A stretch of DNA of 64,000 bases, from assembly GCF_001921865.1 (NCBI RefSeq), contig NZ_MSCT01000004.1, positions 62,001-126,000 on the forward strand. Direction: 5' to 3'. The DNA is from Pseudomonas chlororaphis (GTDB lineage: Bacteria > Pseudomonadota > Gammaproteobacteria > Pseudomonadales > Pseudomonadaceae). A program made the position numbers and the translations under genes. The notes below the pieces were generated by a model. It made no database searches and was not told the DNA's origin. It worked only from the letters and a program-made list of their open reading frames with translations. This document shows, piece by piece, positions 8,223 to 22,832 of this stretch (position 1 is the first letter of the stretch; each line of letters opens with the position of its first letter).

Positions 8223-9662
8223 TTATTGGCCGGGGCGAGCCTTGAGCTGTTCCGCGGCGGCCTTGGCCAGGTCCGGCGGCAGGAAGTCGCGGTCCGGGTT
8301 GTAGTCGGCCTTCAGGTAGCGCGCCAGGTCTTGCAGATCGCCCGGGTTGAGGGTGCCGGCGGCCTGCTTGAGGCGCAGGTTGTCGAGGATGTAGTCGTAG
8401 CGGCTGTTGTTGTAGTTGCGCACCGAGGTGTACAGCTGGCGCTGGGCGTCGAGCACGTCGACGATATTGCGCGTGCCGACCTGATAACCGATCTCCGTGG
8501 CTTCCACCGCGCTCTGGTTGGAGATGATCGACTGGCGCCGGGCCTGGACCTGTTCGACGTCGGTGTTCACCGCGCGGTGCAGGTTGCGGGTGTTTTCCAC
8601 CACCTGCCGGCGCAGCGCCTCGCGCCGCTGCTCGCTCTGGTTCAGGCGCGAGTAGGACTCGCGGACCTGGGAGCTGGTCAGGCCGCCGCTGTAGATCGGG
8701 ATGTTCAGTTGCAGGCCGACGCTGCGTTGTTCGACGTCGCTGCCGTAGCGCTGGCCCAGGGGGGCGGGGTTGCTGAAGCCCAGGGCGTCGTTGTCGCCTT
8801 TCTTGTATTGCGCCACCGCGTCCAGGGTTGGCGCGTGGCCGGCCTTGCGCTGCTTGAGGGTTTCCTCGGCGGCGCTGACCGCGTAGTTGCTGGCCAGCAA
8901 GTTGAGGTTCTGCTTGGCCGCGGTATCGACCCAGGCCTTGGCGTCGTTGGGGGTCGGCGCCAGCACCGGCAGGCTGTGGACGATGCCCTGGATCGAGTTG
9001 TACTGACGGTTGGTCAGGGTGATCAGGGCTTCGAAGGCGTCGTCCACCTGGCGTTGGGCGAGGATCCGGTTGGCTCGCGCGGTGTCGTAGCTGGCCTGGG
9101 ATTGCAGGACGTCGGTCTTGTCCGACAGGCCGACGTCGAAGCGTTCGTTGGACTGGTCCAGTTGGCGCTTGAAGGCCGCTTCCTCGGCCTTGGTCGAGGC
9201 CAGGTTGTCCTGGGCGCGCAGGACCGAGAAGTAGCTGTCGGCACTTTGCAGGATCAGGTTCTGCTCGGTGGCCGAGAGTTCCAGCGCGGCCTGTTCGTTG
9301 ACGTCCTTGGCCGCTTGCAGCTGGAACCAGCGGTCGGCGCGGAAAATCGGCTGGGCCAGGGTCGCCTGGTACACGGTGCCGCTGCGTGTCGCGGTCATCG
9401 ACGGCTCGTCGAACTTGGTCCGGGTGTTGTTCAGGTCGGCACCGGCCGAAAGGTTGGGCAGCAAACCGGCGCGGGCCTGGGGCACCACTTCCTTGCGGGC
9501 GTCGTAGTCGGCGCGGGCGGCGGCGAGGTCGGCGTTGTTGTCCACTGCCTCCTGGTAGACGCTGACCAGGTCGGTTTTGTTGGTCAAGGGCGCTTCTGCT
9601 GCCCAGGCCATTCCATTGGACGCACAAGACACGGCGATGGCCAGTGAAAGTTTGCGCAGCAT
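8223..9662 (-). CDS. opmH: TolC-family outer-membrane efflux / type I secretion channel
   Basis: 479 aa precursor with a signal peptide (about residues 1-21, cut after GMAWA). The mature protein has the internal two-fold repeat of TolC: two long coiled-coil regions rich in Ala/Gln/Leu (about 60-240 and 270-450). It forms trimeric outer-membrane tunnels used by type I secretion systems and RND/ABC pumps. Position directly upstream of, and divergent from, thiC matches P. aeruginosa OpmH (PA4974) as I recall, which I use for the symbol. It lacks the lipoprotein Cys found in OprM-type channels, consistent with a TolC-type protein. Confidence 0.92.
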   Translation of the reverse strand: MLRKLSLAIAVSCASNGMAWAAEAPLTNKTDLVSVYQEAVDNNADLAAARADYDARKEVVPQARAGLLPNLSAGADLNNTRTKFDEPSMTATRSGTVYQATLAQPIFRADRWFQLQAAKDVNEQAALELSATEQNLILQSADSYFSVLRAQDNLASTKAEEAAFKRQLDQSNERFDVGLSDKTDVLQSQASYDTARANRILAQRQVDDAFEALITLTNRQYNSIQGIVHSLPVLAPTPNDAKAWVDTAAKQNLNLLASNYAVSAAEETLKQRKAGHAPTLDAVAQYKKGDNDALGFSNPAPLGQRYGSDVEQRSVGLQLNIPIYSGGLTSSQVRESYSRLNQSEQRREALRRQVVENTRNLHRAVNTDVEQVQARRQSIISNQSAVEATEIGYQVGTRNIVDVLDAQRQLYTSVRNYNNSRYDYILDNLRLKQAAGTLNPGDLQDLARYLKADYNPDRDFLPPDLAKAAAEQLKARPGQ

Positions 9663-12028
<2,366 letters not shown>

Positions 12029-12057
12029 TCCGGACCGTCGAGCGCTGAGGCGTTCTG

Positions 12058-12122
12058 ATCGCGAGCAAGCTCGCTCCTGCAGGTAATGCGTCTCCTGTAG
12101 GCGCGAGCCTGCTCGCGATAGC
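12058..12122. repeat. REPIN (paired REP elements)
   Basis: Two inverted REP arms: GATCGCGAGCAAGCTCGCTC then CTGCAGG, and after a 10 bp spacer CCTGTAGGCGCGAGCCTGCTCGCGATAGC in reverse orientation (quoted in parts). It lies between thiC and cytX. The same core recurs at several intergenic places in this window. Confidence 0.85.
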
Positions 12123-12168
12123 GGTCTGGCAAACGCAACAAGAACAATGTTCCTTCGAGATAGCACCC

Positions 12169-13461
12169 TTGAACACAACCAGCAGCACTTACTCTCCCGA
12201 TCTCGCCGTCCCGGCCGAACGCCGTGTATTCGGCGCGCGCGATCTGTTTTCCCTGTGGTTTTCCCTCGGCATCGGCCTGATGGTGTTGCAGACTGGCGCG
12301 TTGCTGGCGCCAGGCCTGGGCCTGTCCGGCGCATTGCTGGCGATCTTTCTCGGTACGGCAGTGGGCGTGCTGTTGCTGGCGGCGGTCGGGGTGATCGGCA
12401 GCGATACCGGCCTGTCGTCCATGGCGGCGCTCAAGCTCAGCCTCGGCACCCGCGGCGCGAGCCTGCCGGCGCTGCTCAACCTGCTGCAATTGGTGGGTTG
12501 GGGTTCGTTCGAAATCATCGTCATGCGCGATGCCGCCAGCCTCTTGGGCACCCGCGCATTTAGCGAAGGCAGCTTGCTGGCCAATCCGCTGTTGTGGACG
12601 CTGTTTTTCGGCGCGCTGGCGACCCTGCTCGCGGTCAGCGGACCGCTGACCTTCGTGCGCAAGGTCCTGCGCAAATGGGGTATCTGGCTACTGTTGGCGG
12701 CGTGCCTCTGGTTGACGTGGAACCTGTTCGCCAAGGCCGATCTTGCCGCGCTCTGGGCCCAGGCCGGCGACGGTTCCATGCCGCTCGGCGTAGGGTTCGA
12801 CATCGCCATCGCCATGCCGTTGTCGTGGTTGCCGCTGATCGCCGACTACTCAAGGTTCGGCAAGCGTGCGCGTAACGTTTTCGGCGGTACGGCGCTGGGC
12901 TTTTTCATCGGCAATCTGTGGCTGATGAGCCTGGGCGTGGCCTACACCCTGGCCTTTGCGCCGAGCGGCGAAGTCAATGCTCTGCTGTTGGCGCTGGCCG
13001 GCGCGGGCCTGGGGATTCCACTGTTGCTGATCCTGTTGGACGAGTCGGAAAACGCCTTTGCCGATATCCACTCGGCGGCGGTTTCCAGCGGCATTCTATT
13101 GCGCTTGAAAGTCGAGCACCTGGCCCTGGCCATCGGCGTGCTCTGCACCCTGATCGCCTGCCTGGCGCCGCTGGCCCAATACCAGAACTTCCTGCTGCTG
13201 ATCGGTTCGGTGTTTGCGCCGCTGTTCGGCGTGGTGCTGGTGGACCACTTCATCCTGCGCAAGCGCAGCGCCCAGGTGACGCCCGTGGGGTTGCGCTGGC
13301 CGGCGTTGCTGGCTTGGCTGGGCGGGGTCAGCACCTATCACTTGCTGGCCAACTTCTACCCGGATGTCGGCGCGACCCTGCCGTCGCTGGTGCTGGCAGG
13401 GCTGCTGCAAGGGCTGTTGGGACGGGCTTTCAGCTACGGCCGGGAAACAGCTCGGGTTTGA
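12169..13461 (+). CDS. cytX: NCS1-type permease, putative hydroxymethylpyrimidine transporter CytX
   Basis: 430 aa with about 12 hydrophobic helices, resembling the cytosine/purine/allantoin permease family. The FSLWFSLGIGLMVLQTGALL stretch after a short hydrophilic N-terminus is typical of CytX, a branch repeatedly found under thiamine control. Being next to thiC, import of hydroxymethylpyrimidine for thiamine salvage is the best inference. I take a TTG at 12169 as the start because no in-frame ATG gives a complete first helix; the ribosome site is weak (GAGATAG). The REPIN lies between it and thiC. The 3' end overlaps the convergent lipoprotein gene by 32 bp. Confidence 0.85.
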   Translation: MNTTSSTYSPDLAVPAERRVFGARDLFSLWFSLGIGLMVLQTGALLAPGLGLSGALLAIFLGTAVGVLLLAAVGVIGSDTGLSSMAALKLSLGTRGASLPALLNLLQLVGWGSFEIIVMRDAASLLGTRAFSEGSLLANPLLWTLFFGALATLLAVSGPLTFVRKVLRKWGIWLLLAACLWLTWNLFAKADLAALWAQAGDGSMPLGVGFDIAIAMPLSWLPLIADYSRFGKRARNVFGGTALGFFIGNLWLMSLGVAYTLAFAPSGEVNALLLALAGAGLGIPLLLILLDESENAFADIHSAAVSSGILLRLKVEHLALAIGVLCTLIACLAPLAQYQNFLLLIGSVFAPLFGVVLVDHFILRKRSAQVTPVGLRWPALLAWLGGVSTYHLLANFYPDVGATLPSLVLAGLLQGLLGRAFSYGRETARV

Positions 13462-14176
13462 GGATGCCGTTCAGGCGGTTGTAAGGGATCTTCAGTTCGA
13501 TGTGGCCCAGCGCGTAAGGCGCGATCACCGAGACGTTGTACTTGAGGATCACGCCGCCGTAGGTCAGCGCCACGTTCGGGGTCTTCTGGAAGGGCCAGGT
13601 CTTGATGAACTCAGGCTCCTGGTCCAGCTTGGTGCTGATCAGCCAGCTGTTATGGGCCACCTGGGCGGCCTTCCAGAACGCGTCTTCCTGGCCTGGGCGC
13701 AGCATGTCGGCCAGGGTCAGTTCCTTGTGCAGCTCGCGCGAGTAGTTGATGAAACCGCGCCCAGGCGTGCCGTGGGCGGTGCCGGTGTCCAGGTAGCTGG
13801 CCAGCTCGATGATCACCAGGCCGTCATGCTGTTCGCGTACCTTGGCTTGCAGGTACATGCTGTGGCGGCTGTCGGCCTCACGCAGAAACTGCTCGCGATA
13901 GGCGCTCAGGGTGGCGGGAACAGCCTGGTTCGCACTGGCGCGGGTCATCTGCAACAGGCGCTTTTCGATCAGTGCATCCAGCTGCGGCTCGTCGGCGAAA
14001 TGTACGGTGTCGATGTTCACCAGCGGGCAGTCCTGATTGCTGCAGCCGGGCTTGATCTGTTCCGACTTGTCGCTGGTGCTTTGCAGGGGCTTTTGATGGC
14101 TGGGTTGAAACAGGCTTTGGCAGGCGCCCAGGGTCAGGGCCAGGCAAGCCACGGAAGCGATTTTAAGAAGCGACAT
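13430..14176 (-). CDS. Lipoprotein with RsiV/DUF3298-like domain
   Basis: 248 aa precursor. The ATG at 14176 precedes a lipoprotein signal peptide ending LTLGAC, so the mature protein should start at that Cys and be membrane anchored. The body contains a DUF4163/DUF3298-like region: a FADEPQLDALIEKRL start, LVIIELASYLDTGTAHGTPG, and LTLADMLRPGQEDAF, as in the extracytoplasmic domain of RsiV-type proteins. There is no anti-sigma part or transmembrane helix, so it is not itself RsiV; its role is unknown. Conserved at this place in Pseudomonas as I recall. Convergent overlap of 32 bp with cytX. Confidence 0.85.
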   Translation of the reverse strand: MSLLKIASVACLALTLGACQSLFQPSHQKPLQSTSDKSEQIKPGCSNQDCPLVNIDTVHFADEPQLDALIEKRLLQMTRASANQAVPATLSAYREQFLREADSRHSMYLQAKVREQHDGLVIIELASYLDTGTAHGTPGRGFINYSRELHKELTLADMLRPGQEDAFWKAAQVAHNSWLISTKLDQEPEFIKTWPFQKTPNVALTYGGVILKYNVSVIAPYALGHIELKIPYNRLNGILKPELFPGRS

Positions 14177-14399
14177 GTGCGTCCTTGATAAACCAGAGGT
14201 AGGCAAAAGTTACCGGCTTCGACTGCCTGCGGGGCAATCAGTTCGCCACTAAGCTCAATAGAGGCAATTAGATTAGGTTTGCCCCCTTGCCGTCTATCCC
14301 GCTGACGGCAAAGGGGCTGCATCCGTGGTCGCGAGCGCGTTAGGATGGCGCGAATATCGAGGCGGAGCCTCGGATCGGACTCAGGATACGAGGAGTGTT

Positions 14400-15017
14400 A
14401 TGACGGATTTTGCCAAGACCACGCCGACCGCCGTCGAGATCGTGCGACGCGAGAAATGTTTCCAGGGGTTTTATCAGCTCGACCGCGTACAACTGCGCCA
14501 CGAGCTGTTCGCCGGCGGCATGGGGCGCGAGATCAGTCGTGAAATATTTGTCCGTCACGATGCAGTCTGCGTGCTGCCATACGATCCGCAGCGCGACGAA
14601 GTGGTATTGATCGAGCAGTTCCGCATCGGCGCCATGGGCAAAATCGCGAATCCCTGGCTGATCGAACTGGTCGCCGGTCTGATCGACAAAGAGGAGCAGC
14701 CGGAAGAAGTTGCTCACCGCGAGGCGCAGGAGGAAGCTGGGCTGACATTCTCGGCACTGTGGCCGATGCTCCAGTATTTCCCGTCGCCGGGGGGCAGCAC
14801 CGAGTTCGTGCATCTGTACCTGGGGCGCTGCGACAGCAGCGGTGCCGGCGGCCTGCATGGGCTGGCGGAAGAAGCGGAGGACATTCGCGTGTCGGCCTGG
14901 GCTTTCGAAGACGCGCTGCAAGCGGTAAGGGATGGGCGGATTTCCAACGCGGCGAGCATTATCGCCTTGCAATGGCTGGCTTTGAACCGCGTTGAAGTGA
15001 GGGGGTTATGGTCGTAA
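14400..15017 (+). CDS. nudF: ADP-ribose pyrophosphatase (Nudix hydrolase)
   Basis: 205 aa. The complete Nudix box is visible: G, five residues, E, seven residues, then REAQEEAGL (about residues 96-118), and the length and N-terminus (FAKTTPTAVEIVRREKCFQG) fit the ADP-ribose-specific NudF/AspP branch. It hydrolyses ADP-ribose to AMP and ribose 5-phosphate. An AGGAG ribosome site lies a few bases before the ATG at 14400. The last 10 bases overlap the next gene, so it heads a nudF-DUF1249-cpdA-yqiA-parE run. Confidence 0.93.
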   Translation: MTDFAKTTPTAVEIVRREKCFQGFYQLDRVQLRHELFAGGMGREISREIFVRHDAVCVLPYDPQRDEVVLIEQFRIGAMGKIANPWLIELVAGLIDKEEQPEEVAHREAQEEAGLTFSALWPMLQYFPSPGGSTEFVHLYLGRCDSSGAGGLHGLAEEAEDIRVSAWAFEDALQAVRDGRISNAASIIALQWLALNRVEVRGLWS

Positions 15018-15460
15018 ACAAAGCGCGCGATCGCTACCGGGTCGACCTCGTGGGGCTGCAAGCGTCCTGCGAGGCCAACTATGCCCGGCTGATGCGCCTG
15101 CTGCCCGACATGCGCAACCAGCCGGTGGCGCGGCGGATCGCCGTGACCCAGGGCGACCAGATGCTTGGCGTGCTGGCGCTGGAAGTGCTGCTGGCCTGTC
15201 CCTACACCACCACCTTGCAGGTGCGCCAGGAACACAGCCTGCCCTGGCTGCCGGTGCCGCAACTGGAAGTGCAGGTCTACCACGACGCGCGCATGGCCGA
15301 GGTCGTCAGTGCCGAGCACGCCCGGCGTTTTCGTGGGATCTACCCCTATCCGAATGCGTTCATGCACCAGCCGGACGAGAAGGCCCAGCTCAATGTGTTC
15401 CTCGGCGAATGGCTGAGCCACTGCCTGGCGTGCGGCCACGAGTTCGAGGCGGTGCGGTAG
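15008..15460 (+). CDS. DUF1249 family protein (YqiB-like)
   Basis: 150 aa, soluble, no signal peptide. Recognised by the conserved features of the family: KARDRYRVDLVGLQASCEANYARLMRLLP at the N-terminus (given here as a description of residues 5-33), then a beta-rich middle and FRGIYPYPN near residue 116. E. coli yqiB is likewise located between nudF and cpdA, and the order is the same here. Function unknown. Overlaps the end of nudF by 10 bp. Confidence 0.88.
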   Translation: MVVNKARDRYRVDLVGLQASCEANYARLMRLLPDMRNQPVARRIAVTQGDQMLGVLALEVLLACPYTTTLQVRQEHSLPWLPVPQLEVQVYHDARMAEVVSAEHARRFRGIYPYPNAFMHQPDEKAQLNVFLGEWLSHCLACGHEFEAVR

Positions 15461-15559
15461 ATGTGAACTGCGTCCGGTTCGCCGGTTTCCTCTTTTGAAA
15501 TTCCCCCAGCATAATTGCCCCAATCCTCACTTCCCACGATCACGCCCCGGGAGACCACC

Positions 15560-16375
15560 TTGCCGAGCGTATCCACTGTGACCACCGACGATCCCGTGTT
15601 GTTGGTGCAACTGTCCGATAGCCACCTGTTCGCCGAGGCGCATGGCACGCTGCTGGGCATGAATACCCGCGACAGCCTGCAGCGGGTGATCGATCTGGTG
15701 CTGGAGCAGCAACCGCGGATCGACCTGATGCTGGCCACGGGCGATCTGTCCCAGGACGGTACGCTGGAGTCCTATCGACTGTTTCGCGAGATGACCCGGC
15801 AGATTCCGGCGCCGGCGCGCTGGATTCCGGGCAACCACGACGAGCCGCAGGTCATGGAGCAGGCGGCGGGCCAGAGTGCGCTGCTGGAACCGGTGGTGGA
15901 CCTTGGCAACTGGCGCATCACCATGCTCGACTCGGCTGTGCCGGGTTCGGTGCCAGGGTATCTGCGGGACGATCAACTGCAATTGCTGGCCCGCGCCCTG
16001 AGCGAAGCGCCCGAGCGCCACCACCTGGTGTGCCTGCACCATCACCCGGTATCGATCGGCTGCGCCTGGATGGAGCCCATCGGGCTGCGCAATCCGCAGG
16101 CGCTGTTCGCGGTTTTGGAACGGTTTCCCCAGGCGCGCGCGGTGCTCTGGGGGCATGTGCATCAGGAAATCGACCGTCGCCAGGGGGATTTGCGCCTGCT
16201 GGCATCGCCTTCGACCTGCATTCAGTTCGAGCCCGGCAGCGAGGATTTCAAGGTCGGCGACACCGCGCCGGGCTACCGCTGGCTGCGCCTGTTGCCCGAC
16301 GGCCGCCTGGAAACGGGGGTCGAGCGGGTCGCAGGCTTCGACTTCCAGGTCGACTACGCCAGCGACGGCTACTGA
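15560..16375 (+). CDS. cpdA: 3',5'-cyclic-AMP phosphodiesterase
   Basis: 271 aa calcineurin-type metallophosphoesterase. The five metal-binding motifs appear in order: LSDSHLF, GDLSQDG, GNHDEPQ, LHHHPVS and GHVHQE. It lowers cAMP and so limits Vfr/CRP signalling. I choose the TTG at 15560, which has GGGAG a few bases upstream and puts the first motif at about residue 15; the alternative TTG at 15515 lacks a ribosome site, and no in-frame ATG precedes the first motif. Gene order nudF-yqiB-cpdA-yqiA-parE is the common gammaproteobacterial arrangement. Confidence 0.93.
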   Translation: MPSVSTVTTDDPVLLVQLSDSHLFAEAHGTLLGMNTRDSLQRVIDLVLEQQPRIDLMLATGDLSQDGTLESYRLFREMTRQIPAPARWIPGNHDEPQVMEQAAGQSALLEPVVDLGNWRITMLDSAVPGSVPGYLRDDQLQLLARALSEAPERHHLVCLHHHPVSIGCAWMEPIGLRNPQALFAVLERFPQARAVLWGHVHQEIDRRQGDLRLLASPSTCIQFEPGSEDFKVGDTAPGYRWLRLLPDGRLETGVERVAGFDFQVDYASDGY

Positions 16376-16503
16376 CCCGGCATCTGTAGCCGCCTGCGCG
16401 GCAACGGTAAAGGCACGCCGACAAAGCGATACGCCTGAACACGAGTCAAGCGGCGATACACCCTGTAAACTGCGCCTTTTTGCACGGTGCAGAGGGAGTA
16501 CGC

Positions 16504-17112
16504 ATGTCCGGTTCGATCCTGTATATCCACGGTTTCAACAGCGCGCCGGCGTCGACGAAAGCCAGCCAGTTGCTGGCCGTCATGGACGCGATCGGCCGCG
16601 GCGAGCAATTGCGGGTACCGGCCCTGCATCACCACCCGCGCGAGGCCATTGGCCAGTTGGAGCAGGCGATTGCCGAACTCGGACGGCCGCTGCTGGTCGG
16701 CAGCTCGCTCGGCGGCTACTATGCGACTCACCTTGCCGAGCGCCATGGCCTGAAAGCCCTGCTGATCAACCCGGCGGTCAGCCCGCACCGGATGTTCGAC
16801 GGCTTCCTGGGCACGCAGACCAACCTCTACACCGGGGAAACCTGGGAACTGACCCACGACCATGTGGCGGCCCTGGCCGAGCTGGAAGTGCCGGCGCCCC
16901 AGGATCCGCAGCGGTATCAGGTCTGGTTGCAGACAGGTGACGAGACGCTGGACTATCGCAGCGCCCAGCTGTATTACCGAGCCTGTGCCTTGCGCATCCA
17001 GGCCGGCGGCGACCATAGTTTCCAGGGTTTTGCCGGGCAATTGCCGGCGTTGTTGAATTTTGCCGGCATTGGCCCGGATCAATACCAGGCGATCGACTTC
17101 ACCTCGCTGTGA
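16504..17112 (+). CDS. yqiA: YqiA/YcfP family alpha/beta-fold esterase
   Basis: 202 aa. It starts SGSILYIHGFNSAP, the strand and oxyanion region of a small alpha/beta hydrolase, and has the nucleophile elbow GSSLGGYYA around residue 75; the D/H pair near the C-terminus is in TGDETLDY and GGDHSFQGF. The family hydrolyses short acyl esters in vitro, and the physiological substrate is unclear. ATG at 16504 chosen over an in-frame ATG at 16480. It lies between cpdA and parE. Confidence 0.9.
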   Translation: MSGSILYIHGFNSAPASTKASQLLAVMDAIGRGEQLRVPALHHHPREAIGQLEQAIAELGRPLLVGSSLGGYYATHLAERHGLKALLINPAVSPHRMFDGFLGTQTNLYTGETWELTHDHVAALAELEVPAPQDPQRYQVWLQTGDETLDYRSAQLYYRACALRIQAGGDHSFQGFAGQLPALLNFAGIGPDQYQAIDFTSL

Positions 17113-17154
17113 ACCCTCGCTTCTATTTCATTGAACGACTGACGACGAGACCCC

Positions 17155-19062
17155 ATGGCCACTCCCAGCGCTAGCTCTTATAACGCAGACGCCATCGAAG
17201 TCCTCTCGGGCCTCGACCCGGTGCGCAAACGCCCGGGCATGTACACCGACACCACCCGGCCGAACCACCTTGCCCAGGAAGTCATCGACAACAGCGTTGA
17301 CGAAGCCCTGGCGGGGCATGCCAAGTCGATCCAGGTCATCCTGCATGCCGACCATTCCCTGGAAGTGTCCGACGACGGCCGCGGCATGCCGGTGGACATC
17401 CACCCGGAAGAGGGCGTGTCCGGTGTCGAGCTGATCCTCACCAAGCTCCATGCGGGCGGCAAGTTTTCCAACAAGAACTACCAGTTCTCCGGCGGTCTGC
17501 ACGGGGTGGGTATTTCCGTGGTCAACGCCCTGTCGACCCAGGTGCGGGTGCGGGTCAAGCGTGACGGCAACGAATACCAGATGACCTTCGCCGACGGTTT
17601 CAAGGCCACCGAACTGGAAGTGCTCGGCAGCGTCGGCAAGCGTAATACCGGGACCAGCGTGTACTTCGCCCCGGACCCGAAATACTTCGACTCGCCGAAA
17701 TTCTCCGTCAGCCGCCTCAAGCATGTGCTCAAGGCCAAGGCCGTGCTGTGCCCGGGGCTGCTGGTCAGCTTCGAGGACAAAGGTACCGGTGAGAAGGTCG
17801 AATGGCATTACGAAGACGGCCTGCGTTCCTACCTGGTGGACGCGGTCAGCGAATTCGAGCGCCTGCCGGCCGAGCCTTTCTGCGGCAGCCTGGCCGGTAA
17901 CAAGGAAGCGGTGGACTGGGCCCTGCTGTGGTTACCGGAAGGCGGCGACAGCGTGCAGGAAAGCTACGTCAACCTGATCCCGACTGCCCAGGGCGGCACC
18001 CATGTCAACGGCTTGCGCCAGGGCTTGCTGGATGCCATGCGCGAGTTCTGCGAATTCCGCAACCTGCTGCCGCGCGGCCTGAAGCTGGCCCCGGAAGACG
18101 TCTGGGAGCGCATTGCCTTCGTCCTGTCGATGAAGATGCAGGACGCGCAGTTCTCCGGCCAGACCAAGGAACGCCTGTCGTCCCGCGAGGCGGCGGCCTT
18201 CGTTTCCGGGGTGGTCAAGGACGCCTTCAGCCTGTGGCTCAACGCCAACCCTGAGCTGGGCATGCAACTGGCGGAGCTGGCCATCAGCAACGCCGGCCGT
18301 CGCTTGAAGGCCAGCAAGAAAGTCGAGCGCAAGCGCATCACCCAGGGCCCGGCGCTGCCTGGCAAGCTGGCGGACTGCGCCGGCCAGGACCCGATGCGCT
18401 CCGAGCTGTTCCTGGTGGAGGGCGACTCCGCCGGCGGTTCGGCCAAGCAGGCGCGGGACAAGGAGTTCCAGGCGATCCTGCCGCTGCGCGGGAAGATCCT
18501 CAACACCTGGGAAGTCGACGGCAGCGAAGTCCTGGCCAGCCAGGAGGTGCACAACATCGCGGTGGCCATCGGCGTCGATCCGGGCGCCGAGGACATGAGC
18601 CAACTGCGCTACGGCAAGATCTGCATCCTCGCCGACGCCGACTCCGACGGCCTGCACATCGCCACCTTGCTCTGTGCGCTGTTCGTCCAGCATTTCCGCC
18701 CGCTGGTGGAGGCTGGCCACATCTACGTGGCGATGCCGCCGCTGTTCCGCATCGACCTGGGCAAGGAGATCTACTACGCCCTCGACGAAGCCGAGCGCGA
18801 TGGCATCCTCGACCGCCTGGTGGCCGAGAAGAAGCGCGGCAAGCCGCAAGTCACCCGATTCAAGGGCCTGGGCGAAATGAACCCGCCGCAACTGCGTGAA
18901 ACCACCATGGACCCGAACACTCGGCGCCTGGTGCAGTTGACCCTCGGTGAGGACTACGCCGCGACCTCGGAAATGATGGACATGCTGCTGGCGAAGAAAC
19001 GCGCCGCCGATCGCAAGAGCTGGCTGGAGACCAAGGGCAACCTGGCCGAGGTTGTGGCCTGA
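17155..19062 (+). CDS. parE: DNA topoisomerase IV subunit B
   Basis: 635 aa. The ATPase half of topoisomerase IV, which decatenates replicated chromosomes. The N-terminal GHKL ATPase shows EVIDNSVDEALAGHA and DDGRGMPVD; the transducer follows, and the C-terminal TOPRIM domain shows LVEGDSAGGSAKQARD and the DADSDGLHI metal site. The length matches ParE rather than the longer GyrB. Its TGA shares one base with the ATG of the next gene, so translation is coupled to the two small genes that separate it from parC. Confidence 0.98.
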   Translation: MATPSASSYNADAIEVLSGLDPVRKRPGMYTDTTRPNHLAQEVIDNSVDEALAGHAKSIQVILHADHSLEVSDDGRGMPVDIHPEEGVSGVELILTKLHAGGKFSNKNYQFSGGLHGVGISVVNALSTQVRVRVKRDGNEYQMTFADGFKATELEVLGSVGKRNTGTSVYFAPDPKYFDSPKFSVSRLKHVLKAKAVLCPGLLVSFEDKGTGEKVEWHYEDGLRSYLVDAVSEFERLPAEPFCGSLAGNKEAVDWALLWLPEGGDSVQESYVNLIPTAQGGTHVNGLRQGLLDAMREFCEFRNLLPRGLKLAPEDVWERIAFVLSMKMQDAQFSGQTKERLSSREAAAFVSGVVKDAFSLWLNANPELGMQLAELAISNAGRRLKASKKVERKRITQGPALPGKLADCAGQDPMRSELFLVEGDSAGGSAKQARDKEFQAILPLRGKILNTWEVDGSEVLASQEVHNIAVAIGVDPGAEDMSQLRYGKICILADADSDGLHIATLLCALFVQHFRPLVEAGHIYVAMPPLFRIDLGKEIYYALDEAERDGILDRLVAEKKRGKPQVTRFKGLGEMNPPQLRETTMDPNTRRLVQLTLGEDYAATSEMMDMLLAKKRAADRKSWLETKGNLAEVVA

Positions 19063-20041
19063 TGCGCAGAGGCTTGGCCCTGGCGTTGCTGTTATTGGCT
19101 GGTTCGGCGATGGCCGATGCGGTGCCCGAACTGAAGTTGCTGGCCGAGCATCCGGTAGACGGCATGCGCGGCGGCAACCTGTCGGGCCTGGCTCAGTGCG
19201 GCAACGAGTTGTGGACGGTATCCGACCGCGACGATGACCAGATCTACCGGCTCGATACCAGCGACCGCGTGTGGCAGGCCGAAACCGTGCGTATCGACGT
19301 GCCCGCGGTGCCGGACACCGGCTTGCCCTGGGGCCTGAACTCGCGCACCTGGGCGGCGTCGTTCATCCGCGGCGGCGACCTGGACTTCGAAGGCATCACC
19401 TGCGACAGCGCCGGCAACAAATATGTGGTCAGCGAGTCCCATGCGGCTGTGCTGCAGCTGCCGCCGACAGGCTCGGCGGCCTGGCTGAAGATTTCCCCGA
19501 TCATGGTGCGCGAGGCACGGGCCAGTGGCATGTTGCTGCACTTCAACGCCTTGTTCGAAGGCCTGGCGGTGAACCCGGCCGGCGACCGGATCTGGCTGGC
19601 CGCCGAGCGCGAGCGCCGCGGGCTGCTGTTGATCAAGCGCCAGCAGAGCGTCTGGGACTGCGACGGCGGCTGTGTGCTGCTCAGCGAGGCGGGGCTGGAA
19701 ATGCAGCCGCCGCAGATGCCCAAGGCCAAGGCGGTGTCCCGTGATTTCGCCGACCTGTCGCTGTTCGAGGGCAAGCTGTTCACCCTCGAGCGCAATGCGT
19801 TTCAGGTCTGCCGGCGCGATGCGTTGACGGCCAAGGTCGAGCGTTGCTGGTCGTTTGCCGCCGAAGCGCTGCAGGAGCACAGGCGTTATCCACAGGCTTA
19901 TGGCCTGACCGAGGCGTTGGTGGTGGATGCCGAGGGCGCCTGGATCGGTGTGGATAACAACAATGGCGCCCGTGCCGACGGCGAAAAACGCCCGATCGTC
20001 TGGCGCTTCGCCGCGCCCGAAGGCGGCTGGAGTGCCAAGCC

Positions 20042-20045
<4 letters not shown>
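19062..20045 (+). CDS. Exported esterase-like / phytase-like beta-propeller protein
   Basis: 327 aa. A signal peptide (about 1-18, ending AGSAMADA) directs export. The mature part matches the pattern of the esterase-like activity of phytase (DUF3616/phytase-like) group: LSGLAQCGNELWTVSDRDD, FEGITCDSAGNKYVVSESH and LFEGLAVNPAGDRIWLAAERE, which are successive propeller blades. A periplasmic location and hydrolysis of a phosphoester or ester are possible, but the substrate is unknown. It begins inside the parE stop codon and ends inside the start of the next gene. Confidence 0.82.

Positions 20046-22832
<2,787 letters not shown>

Noticed and set aside
8187..9647. Long plus-strand open frame of 486 codons
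   Set aside because: It is antisense to opmH, which has a signal peptide and TolC repeats; the frame is open because of high GC and has a low-complexity Val/Gly/Ala composition.
12058..12122. Repeats considered as a CRISPR array
   Set aside because: Only two inverted arms per site with no regular direct repeats or spacers; they are REPINs.
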